From CBDCVO01 sp965223085 (GTDB taxonomy: Bacteria; Pseudomonadota; Gammaproteobacteria; Ga0077536), in the NCBI GenBank assembly GCA_965223085.1, contig OZ244981.1, positions 2,604,001-2,668,000 of the forward strand: 64,000 nt of DNA. Reading direction: 5' to 3'. This document shows positions 53,527 to 60,746 of this stretch, piece by piece. The translations under genes and the position numbers were made by a program. A model generated the notes under the pieces. That model ran no database searches. It had not been told where the DNA came from and was given only the letters and a program-made list of their open reading frames with translations. The number at the start of each line of letters is the position of its first letter. Positions within the stretch are counted from its first letter, which is position 1.

Positions 53527-54525
53527 ATGACAACATGCCAGGACAACGTTGCGGTCGTTGGTGCGGGGCGTATGGGCCGTGGTATTGCCGTGAGTTTTGC
53601 CTTGGCCGGGTATACCGTCGATCTGATAGATAGCGAGGAACGAAGCGTAGGCGAGTTCGTCGACGCAGCGGCGACTATCGAGAGCGAAGTAAAACACGAG
53701 GCGCGTTTGGTGGTCGTGGCCGGGATCGCAGCACGGCAAGCGATCGATGATATGACCTCGCGCATCAACATCGTTGCCCGCGCCGATAGTGCAGGCGTGT
53801 TACGGGCCGCCGACTACGTTTTTGAGGCGGTAGCGGAAATCTCGGCCGTGAAACAGAGCACTTACGCGTGGCTGAGTTCTACGGTCGGTGATGCAACGAT
53901 CTTGGCGTCGACGACCTCGACAATGTTATCGGATACGTTGGCTGATTTTGTCATGCAGCCCCGGCGTTTTACCAATGCGCACTGGCTGAACCCGGCTTAT
54001 CTAATGCCCTTAATCGAAATCTCACCGGCCAAATGCACTGCTGCCGATGTGGTTGATGAGCTCCGTGAGTTGCTGGAAGCCATTGGTAAAGTTCCGGTCG
54101 TGTGTCGCGCATCACCGGGATACATGGTTTCACGACTGCAAGCGCTTGTTCTAAACGAGGCCGTGCGCTTGGTAGAAGAGGGTGTCGCGAGTGCGGCAGA
54201 CGTAGATCGTGCGATCCGCGTTGGCTTCGGTCCACGTTATACTGTGTTCGGCCCGCTTGAGTTCATCGATTGGGGCGGTGGCGATATTCTTTATTACGCG
54301 TCCAATTATCTGGCGAGCACCATCGCCGCATCGCGATTTGCGCCACCCGAGACCGTCAAACGCAATATGGAAGCGGGGCGTAACGGCATGCGCGAAGGCC
54401 AGGGCTTTTATGCTTGGCACGATGTCGATCTCGATGCATTTCGTGCCGATAAACTGACGTCGTTTGCAAACTTACTCGGCCATCTGCAATTGTTGCCCAA
54501 AGTGAGCAGCGATCGAGATGTATAA
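53527..54525 (+). CDS. 3-hydroxyacyl-CoA dehydrogenase-type NAD-binding protein
   Basis: A 332-residue protein of the 3-hydroxyacyl-CoA dehydrogenase fold. The NAD site is VAVVGAGRMGRGIAVSFALAGYTVDLID. The middle segment follows (YVFEAVAEISAVKQSTYAWL, STTSTMLSDTLADFVMQPRRFTNAHWLNPAYLMPLIEI), with the catalytic His in NAHWLNP. The C-terminal dimerisation domain includes PGYMVSRLQALVLNEAVRLVEEGVAS and FGPRYTVFGPLEFID. Such monofunctional proteins also include hydroxy-acid dehydrogenases that act without CoA. It starts 12 bases after the FAD enzyme, and its stop overlaps the next gene by 8 bases. It probably takes part in the same pathway as an alcohol dehydrogenase. Confidence 0.9.
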   Translation: MTTCQDNVAVVGAGRMGRGIAVSFALAGYTVDLIDSEERSVGEFVDAAATIESEVKHEARLVVVAGIAARQAIDDMTSRINIVARADSAGVLRAADYVFEAVAEISAVKQSTYAWLSSTVGDATILASTTSTMLSDTLADFVMQPRRFTNAHWLNPAYLMPLIEISPAKCTAADVVDELRELLEAIGKVPVVCRASPGYMVSRLQALVLNEAVRLVEEGVASAADVDRAIRVGFGPRYTVFGPLEFIDWGGGDILYYASNYLASTIAASRFAPPETVKRNMEAGRNGMREGQGFYAWHDVDLDAFRADKLTSFANLLGHLQLLPKVSSDRDV

Positions 54526-55159
54526 AAAACGACGGAGTGCCCATTCATCTGCGCACGTAAGGTGTGCGCTGATCGCTATGCTTTGTCTTTGCGCGATGAT
54601 GTGCGGCTGTAGCGATGAGCAAGCTGGTGAGGATATCGCGATCAGCACGGCGCGCGTGCCTCGCGAAGCGTCGACAAACGCCGCGCTCACGGGTCGCGAA
54701 AAATCGTTTCCGTGCCTCGCTTGTCACGGTGCAGAAGGTATCAGCGACCATGATGTGTGGCCAAATCTCGCGGGACAGACTAGCGCGTATCTCGCCAAAC
54801 AACTGCGCGACTTTCGCGCTGGTGAGCGCCATGATCCCTGGATGAGTCCAATGGCGGTCGGCTTAAGTGATCGTGATATCGACGATCTTGCTGCCTACTT
54901 CAGCAGTCTCGATGGCGTGGTCGGCGGTACCGATTCGGTGCCTGCTGCGGCCCAGACTTGCGTCACGTGTCATTCCGAGCAGGCCGGTGCGACAAATCCT
55001 TTGTGGCCATTTTTGGCGGGCCAAAAGCAGCACTACTTGGCGAAGCAGCTGCACGATTTCCGCGCGGGTCGGCGTCGGGACCCACTTATGGCGCCGTTGG
55101 CCAGTGGATTATCCGATCAAGACATTGAGGCACTTGCGGAAGTCTACGCGCACCAATAA
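54518..55159 (+). CDS. Exported diheme cytochrome c (c4-like)
   Basis: A 213-residue protein with an N-terminal signal (ALIAMLCLCAMMCGCSDE), possibly a lipoprotein signal. Two heme-binding motifs are visible: CLACH near residue 69 and CVTCH near residue 150. Each is followed by the c4-type segment (YLAKQLRDFRAGERHDPWM and YLAKQLHDFRAGRRRDPLM) with the distal Met. The two halves repeat each other, which is typical of cytochrome c4. It overlaps the preceding dehydrogenase gene by 8 bases. It probably accepts electrons in the periplasm from the exported FAD enzyme and passes them to the terminal oxidase. Confidence 0.92.
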   Translation: MYKKRRSAHSSAHVRCALIAMLCLCAMMCGCSDEQAGEDIAISTARVPREASTNAALTGREKSFPCLACHGAEGISDHDVWPNLAGQTSAYLAKQLRDFRAGERHDPWMSPMAVGLSDRDIDDLAAYFSSLDGVVGGTDSVPAAAQTCVTCHSEQAGATNPLWPFLAGQKQHYLAKQLHDFRAGRRRDPLMAPLASGLSDQDIEALAEVYAHQ

Positions 55160-55199
55160 CACCGAACAGTAACAGCCCAGCTACCCGAAGGAGGGCATA

Positions 55200-56660
55200 A
55201 TGTCCACCGCATCTGAGCAGCGTGATCACATACGAACCTGGGAGCACTGGATCAATGGGCGGCGCACGCCCTCGGACTCGGGTCGCCATCTCGAGGATCT
55301 CAATCCAGATGATGATTCCGTTTATGCGCACCTCGCCGCTGGTACGGCGAGCGATATCGAACGCGCGGTGCAGACAGCGCAGCAGGCGTTTGAGTCTTAC
55401 TCGACAATGTTGGCGGCGGAGCGCGAAGCAATCCTATCTCGGACCGCCGGCTTGGTAGAAGCACACCGTCAGGAATTCGTCGACATGCTAATCGACGAGG
55501 TGGGATCACCGCTGGGCAAGGCCCAGTTCGAAGTAAACTATGGCATCGGCTGCTTACGCGCGGCGGCCGGCGTCGCGCGTCAGGTACGCGGTGAGACCAT
55601 GCCGTCGGACACCCCCGGCCGGCTCAGTTTGAGTCTGCGCCAACCGCTCGGTGTGATTGCAAGCATCGCCCCGTTTAACGTGCCGTTCTTAAAACACACC
55701 AAGCTGAGCGCAACGCCCCTCGCGACCGGTAATACCGTCGTCATGCTCGCCTCGGAGTTTGCCGCCGTGACCGCTTTGCGGCTTGCTGAGCTCTACCAGG
55801 AGGCGGGTTTGCCGGACGGCGCATTTAACGTGATCACGGGCCTTGGCGCGGAGATCGGCGATAGCCTCACGACCCATCCCTTGGTGCGGGTCGTTATGTT
55901 TACGGGGTCTCCGCGGGTCGGGCAGCACATCGCGCAGCTCTGCGCTCCCCACATGAAACGCGTGGTACTAGAGCTCGGCGGCAAGAACCCGTTGATCGTG
56001 TTGCAAGATGCTGACATCGATGCTGCCGTCCAGGCAGCCGCGTTCGGCACGTTCTTCTTCCAGGGCCAGGCGTGCATGGCGTCGAGTCGTATCTACGTAC
56101 AACGCGCGGTGTTCGGCGAATTTTTGGCCAAATTCAAGACCGTCGCCGAGGCTTTGGGTAGCGGTGATCTGCGTAACCCGGATACCTGGCTCGGTCCGAT
56201 CATCAGCGAGCGCCAGCGTCAGCGGGTCCAGCAACACATCGAAGACGCGCGCGATAAAGGCGCCACTGTTGTGACGGGCGGGGAGTGGCGCGGTAATCGC
56301 TGTCGGCCCACTATTCTCACCGGCGTCGCTGAGAATATGACGGTATGCCGGGAAGAGACTTTCGGCCCGGTAACGTCGGTCTATCCGATAGACGGCCCGG
56401 CGGAGGCTTTGGAGAAGGCCAATGCGACGAATTACGGTCTCAGCGCGGCCGTGTTCACACGCGATATCGACCAAGCGCTGCTACTAGCGCAGTCGATTAA
56501 TTCGGGCATGGTGCATATTAATGCGCCGACGATTGCCGATGAACCACACGTACCTTTCGGTGGTGTTGGTGATAGCGGTTTCGGCCGTGAAGGAACGGAC
56601 ATCGATATCGACACATTGACTGAATGGAAATGGATAACGGTGCAGTTACCGACCACGTGA
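55200..56660 (+). CDS. NAD(P)-dependent aldehyde dehydrogenase
   Basis: A 486-residue enzyme of the aldehyde dehydrogenase superfamily, with the N-terminal WEHWINGRRTPSDSG segment. The catalytic Asn is in ASIAPFNVPFLK, the Glu in KRVVLELGGKNPLIVL and the nucleophilic Cys in FFFQGQACMASSRIYV. Rossmann and coenzyme segments are FTGSPRVGQHI and ETFGPVTSVYPID. The C-terminus carries the VPFGGVGDSGFGREG segment typical of benzaldehyde/vanillin-type members. It probably oxidises an aromatic or short-chain aldehyde, the product of either the FAD enzyme or the decarboxylase encoded next. A good ribosome site (GAAGGAGGG) precedes ATG 55200. Confidence 0.93.
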   Translation: MSTASEQRDHIRTWEHWINGRRTPSDSGRHLEDLNPDDDSVYAHLAAGTASDIERAVQTAQQAFESYSTMLAAEREAILSRTAGLVEAHRQEFVDMLIDEVGSPLGKAQFEVNYGIGCLRAAAGVARQVRGETMPSDTPGRLSLSLRQPLGVIASIAPFNVPFLKHTKLSATPLATGNTVVMLASEFAAVTALRLAELYQEAGLPDGAFNVITGLGAEIGDSLTTHPLVRVVMFTGSPRVGQHIAQLCAPHMKRVVLELGGKNPLIVLQDADIDAAVQAAAFGTFFFQGQACMASSRIYVQRAVFGEFLAKFKTVAEALGSGDLRNPDTWLGPIISERQRQRVQQHIEDARDKGATVVTGGEWRGNRCRPTILTGVAENMTVCREETFGPVTSVYPIDGPAEALEKANATNYGLSAAVFTRDIDQALLLAQSINSGMVHINAPTIADEPHVPFGGVGDSGFGREGTDIDIDTLTEWKWITVQLPTT

Positions 56661-56693
56661 TGCGCGTGTGATGTGCGCCGACGATAAGCGGAT

Positions 56694-58346
56694 GTGACCA
56701 TGAGGATCGTAGACTTTCTACTCACCCGTCTTAAGACGATCGGTATTGATCACATCTTCGGTATTCCCGGTGATTACATTCTGCCGTTCTTTGAAGTTCT
56801 TGAAACGAGTGAGGTTCAACATATCGCACCGTGCAACGAACTGAACGGCGGCTATGCTGCCGATGGCTATGCGCGTTTGCGTGGGGCTGGTGCAGTAGCC
56901 GTTACTTATGGCCCGGGCGCGTTCAGCTTGGTTAATTCGGTGGCCGGCGCTTATGCCGAACGCATACCGTTAGTGGTGATTTGCGGTGGTCCACCGTTAG
57001 TGGCGTATCGCGATCAAGCGCTGAAGCATCACATTTTGCCGGATCGCTACGATGCCTCACTTAAAATATTTGAACAAGTAACGGTTGGCGCTCGCGTTTT
57101 GCGTGATGCAAGCCGGGCAAGCGCTGAAATCGACGCCTTACTACGCCTGTGTTTGCAGGAAAACCGGCCCGTTTATCTGGAGCTACCGCAAGATGTGCAA
57201 ATGCAGGATTGTGGCTCAGTAGCCGCTTGGTCTTGCCCGGCGGCGATAGGGGATCCAGACTCGACGGCAGCCGCATTGAACATGCTCAGCGCCCGGCTGC
57301 TCGAATCCGAGCGTTGCGTGTTCTTAGTCGGGCACGAAGTGCAGTCCGCCGGGTTACGCGAACAGGTGCGTCAATTAGTCGACCAAACAGGTGTGGCAGT
57401 CGCTTCAATTTTTTCCGGCCGGCCGGACTTTCTCGAAGACCACGCCCGTTGTATCGGTATCTATCACGGTCAAGGCAGTACCGAATCGGTACGTGCCTTT
57501 GTTGAAGGTGCCGACGCCGTTGTCTGGTTCGGCGCTGTGGCATCCGATTTTAACAAAGGAGGTTCAACGGCAAATTTATCCGTCGAGCAAGAAATTACGA
57601 TCTTCGACGATCGCGTCGCAACGCGTGACGGAGTTTACTCTGGTGTTCGTTTGCACGATGTCGTCACGGGCTTGCTCGAACACTTGCCCGCCGATCATTG
57701 GGCGCAGGTAGAGATCCCAACACGAGGTTATACGCACTGCGCGGATGCAAGCTTCGACGTTGCACCCCACACGCCGGTGACGAACGAGATTTTTTTTCAA
57801 CGCATCGCGGGTTTCTTACGGAGTAATGATGTGATTCTCGGCGACGCGGGCCCTATGATCAGCATGTCATACGTACAGTTACCGCCGGGCGCGCGCTTCC
57901 TTGCATCGGGTTATTGGGCTTCGATCGGGGCCGGTTTTGGCATGACCTTAGGCGCCTGTTTTGCGGCCGAAGCTGAGCAGCGCATGCTAGCCTTCGAAGG
58001 CGACGGTTCTTTTCAAATGACGGCGCAAGAACTGTCGACAATGGTTCGCTACGATAAGAGGCCGATCATCTTTTTGATTAACAACAAGGGTTATACTGCG
58101 GAACGTTTGATTCACGATGGTGAATTCAACGATATTCAGGATTGGCAGTATTGGCGCTTGGCAGAAGTATTTGGCGGGATCGCAGGCTATGAGGTGCGCA
58201 CTGCCGGCGATCTAGAAGCCGCTTTGCAGCGCGCCGCTACCCATGCCGGCCCCGGTCCCTTGATGATCGAAGTGCACCTCGATCCCTTCGATGTCTCTGC
58301 GGCGTTTGCGCGCATGAGCGCGGGTCTGCGCAGCCCCGAGCGCTGA
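56694..58346 (+). CDS. ThDP-dependent 2-oxoacid decarboxylase (indolepyruvate/phenylpyruvate decarboxylase-like)
   Basis: A 550-residue thiamine diphosphate enzyme. The N-terminus has DHIFGIPGDYILPFFEVLE and CNELNGGYAADGYARL with the ThDP-activating Glu. A His-His pair lies in LKHHILPDRYDAS. The C-terminal ThDP motif is EGDGSFQMTAQELSTMVRYDKRPIIFLINNKGYTAE. These are the landmarks of pyruvate, indolepyruvate and phenylpyruvate decarboxylases, so it probably converts a 2-oxo acid to an aldehyde and CO2. It follows the aldehyde dehydrogenase by 33 bases and would supply its substrate. It ends the co-directional run begun by the TonB receptor pseudogene. The side-chain preference cannot be read reliably. 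Confidence 0.9.
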   Translation: MTMRIVDFLLTRLKTIGIDHIFGIPGDYILPFFEVLETSEVQHIAPCNELNGGYAADGYARLRGAGAVAVTYGPGAFSLVNSVAGAYAERIPLVVICGGPPLVAYRDQALKHHILPDRYDASLKIFEQVTVGARVLRDASRASAEIDALLRLCLQENRPVYLELPQDVQMQDCGSVAAWSCPAAIGDPDSTAAALNMLSARLLESERCVFLVGHEVQSAGLREQVRQLVDQTGVAVASIFSGRPDFLEDHARCIGIYHGQGSTESVRAFVEGADAVVWFGAVASDFNKGGSTANLSVEQEITIFDDRVATRDGVYSGVRLHDVVTGLLEHLPADHWAQVEIPTRGYTHCADASFDVAPHTPVTNEIFFQRIAGFLRSNDVILGDAGPMISMSYVQLPPGARFLASGYWASIGAGFGMTLGACFAAEAEQRMLAFEGDGSFQMTAQELSTMVRYDKRPIIFLINNKGYTAERLIHDGEFNDIQDWQYWRLAEVFGGIAGYEVRTAGDLEAALQRAATHAGPGPLMIEVHLDPFDVSAAFARMSAGLRSPER

Positions 58347-58719
58347 TACCGTACGGTTCGGTGATGATAGGTTTGGCCGTCGCGATGCCGCAATCCGATC
58401 ACGGAACGAAGGTTCGAGCATGTCCTATTTTTTTTCTGGGACACCCATGAAAATTTTGTTCCGCACGTTTAGCACGCGGTGAGTTTCCATCGAATTAACC
58501 TGGGTGTCCTAAACCACTAAAGCGTCGCGTTTTTTGGGACCGGCATAAACGGCGGGCATAAACGCCGCTAGTGCCGAGCTTCGGCTAAGCGCGGTGACGA
58601 CCGATCGATGGTCAGGAGCGCGGGCACACGCCGCTTCCGCCAGGTCCTACAGGTAGGGTGTTTCTTAAACGTTTATAAAGCGTTAGCGCCGCCGGCCGCT
58701 AATAATGCGAAGCATACCT
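58347..58719. other. Intergenic region with an inverted repeat and a T8 tract
   Basis: About 370 bases precede the glycosyltransferase gene. The sequence ggacaccca (58439-58447) recurs inverted as tgggtgtcc (58501-58509), and tgtcc followed by a run of eight T then gggaca lies at 58421-58443. The pattern looks like the ends of a small insertion remnant of the TGTCC/GGACA type. The T8 stretch may also help to terminate the preceding operon. No coding sequence is seen. Confidence 0.5.
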
Positions 58720-60711
58720 ATGAAACACGCAGCACAACTACAAGCTGCGGTTGCGGCAATCGAGGGGAACGCGCTCACTGAAGCCGAGCGTATTCTCACA
58801 CGTCTCCTCAAGCGCGATCGTAAGCACGCAGATGCGTTGAAGCTGGCGGGCGTCGTCGCTTATCGCCAGGGTGAGTTTGCGCGCGCCGTCGCGTTGTTAG
58901 AACGGGCCGTAAAAGTCGCGCCTCGCGATGTTGGCGCGATGGCAAATCTTGGCGCAGCGCTTAATTGCCTAGGTCGTTTCGAAGAAGCAGAGCGGCGCGC
59001 TCATGTGGCGCTCGAATTAGCCCCAAACAATGCCTTGGTTTTGAGCAATCTCGGCAAGAATGCCCTTGACCAACGTCATTTTGACGATGCGCGTAGGTGG
59101 TTGGAAAAGGCGGTTGGCGCTGACGCAAACAACTGGTTAGCGCATCATAATCTCGGTGTATGCCTACGCGAGATAGGAGATATTCGTGCTGCCATCCGCG
59201 CCTTGCAAACTGCCGTGAGCTTATCGGATAGCGTCGAGACTACTGCCGAACTTATCGTCACTCTACGCCTGAGGGGCGACGACGAAACGGCGGCCGAATT
59301 GGCGCGTGGCTTGTTCGCGCGAACGGATGCTGGCGACGCCGTGCTCGGCGCCTGGGAGATCTTTTTCGATACTTGCGATTTTGACGCCGTCGCTGCGACG
59401 CGCGAACGCGTCTTCGGATTGCTCCAAGATCCCACCACGCGAGCGACCTGTAGTGGCGGTGTTTTGATGCTGCTCAATTCCCTGGCGGCGCTAAGACCCA
59501 GCGAAACCCTAACGGCACACCGTGCATGGGCTCGGCACCAGTCTCCCCTGCGCCTAACCAAGATCGGCACGACGCGTTCGCAACAAAACGATACGCGGCT
59601 GCGGATCGGATATCTCTCGCCTGACTTTCGTGATCACTCTGTGGGCTTATTTATTAAACCGGTGATCAGCGCACACGACTCGAGCCGTTATGCGGTTATT
59701 TGTTATTCGAATAGCGTTCCAGCTGATAGCACTGATGATCCCGTTAATACCGCAATCCGCGCGACGGCGACGAGCTTTGTCGATACCGTTGCCCTGAGCG
59801 ATGCGGAGCTTGCGAGCCGCATTCGCACCGATAACATCGATGTACTTGTCGATCTCGCTGGTCATACGCGGGGCACACGGGTTGCGGTCATGCGGGAACG
59901 ACTCGCGCCCGTGCAAGCAACTTGGCTCGGGTATCCGAACACCACGGGGCTCGAGACGATGGATTACCGCATCTCCGATCCCTACGTAGACGACGCCAAC
60001 ACGCGCGAATACGCTGAGGAAATCATCCGTCTGCCGGAGACGTTTATTTGCTGCGGTGGGTTTGAGCATGTCGAGCGCACTACCGTCCCGCCGGTCACGA
60101 GCTGCGGTCAACTAAGTTTTGGTAGTTACAATAATGTACGTAAATTCACCGCTGAATTGATCGACTGCTGGATAAAGATACTAACGGCCGTACCAAATTC
60201 GCGCTTGGTCATAAAAGCCGGACGCGCCACGGCGCCCTTGACTCAACGTAATTTGCTCGCTGCCTTCGCCAGCGGCGGGATCCTCGCCGAGCGTATCCGG
60301 CTGCGTGAGGTATTAGACTCTCGTCGCGCCCACTTAGCCTCGTACAACGAGATCGATCTCGCCTTAGATACGTTTCCCTATAACGGCACGACGACGACTT
60401 GCGAAGCGCTGTGGATGGGTGTTCCCGTAATCACGCTGCGCGGCCGGCGGCATGCGTCCCGCGTCTCCTACAGTATTCTGCGCAATTGCGAGTTGGATGA
60501 ACTCGTCGTCGACAATGTCGACGATTATGTGTCGCTCGCCACGGCGCTCGCCCATGACTTGCCGCGTTTGGCAAAGTTGCGCGAGCTGGCGGCAAGCAGA
60601 TTTCGTGACTCTGCGTTGTGCCAACCACAGCGCTTCACCGCCCAACTCGAAAGCGCTTATGAAGCCATGCTCGAAGCCAATCGGCCGGACATGGTCGTCT
60701 CCGCACGGTAA
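58720..60711 (+). CDS. SPINDLY-type O-GlcNAc transferase with TPR repeats
   Basis: About 663 residues. The N-terminal 170 residues form TPR repeats (AIEGNALTEAERILTRLL, VVAYRQGEFARAVALLERAVK, LGAALNCLGRFEEAERRAH, LGVCLREIGDIRAAIRAL). From about residue 290 the protein is a GT41 (O-GlcNAc transferase) domain: RIGYLSPDFRDHSVGLF, VDLAGHTRGTRVAVM, ATWLGYPNTTGLETMDYRI, FGSYNNVRKFT and LDTFPYNGTTTTCEALWMGVPV. It would attach a sugar to Ser/Thr of protein targets recognised by the TPRs. The start is ATG 58720 or 58705. A second large TPR protein with a sulfotransferase domain follows, so the pair may modify the same cell-surface target. Confidence 0.9.
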   Translation: MKHAAQLQAAVAAIEGNALTEAERILTRLLKRDRKHADALKLAGVVAYRQGEFARAVALLERAVKVAPRDVGAMANLGAALNCLGRFEEAERRAHVALELAPNNALVLSNLGKNALDQRHFDDARRWLEKAVGADANNWLAHHNLGVCLREIGDIRAAIRALQTAVSLSDSVETTAELIVTLRLRGDDETAAELARGLFARTDAGDAVLGAWEIFFDTCDFDAVAATRERVFGLLQDPTTRATCSGGVLMLLNSLAALRPSETLTAHRAWARHQSPLRLTKIGTTRSQQNDTRLRIGYLSPDFRDHSVGLFIKPVISAHDSSRYAVICYSNSVPADSTDDPVNTAIRATATSFVDTVALSDAELASRIRTDNIDVLVDLAGHTRGTRVAVMRERLAPVQATWLGYPNTTGLETMDYRISDPYVDDANTREYAEEIIRLPETFICCGGFEHVERTTVPPVTSCGQLSFGSYNNVRKFTAELIDCWIKILTAVPNSRLVIKAGRATAPLTQRNLLAAFASGGILAERIRLREVLDSRRAHLASYNEIDLALDTFPYNGTTTTCEALWMGVPVITLRGRRHASRVSYSILRNCELDELVVDNVDDYVSLATALAHDLPRLAKLRELAASRFRDSALCQPQRFTAQLESAYEAMLEANRPDMVVSAR

Positions 60712-60746
60712 TACTTCAACGCATCCCGTAACGATTCGAATTGCTC

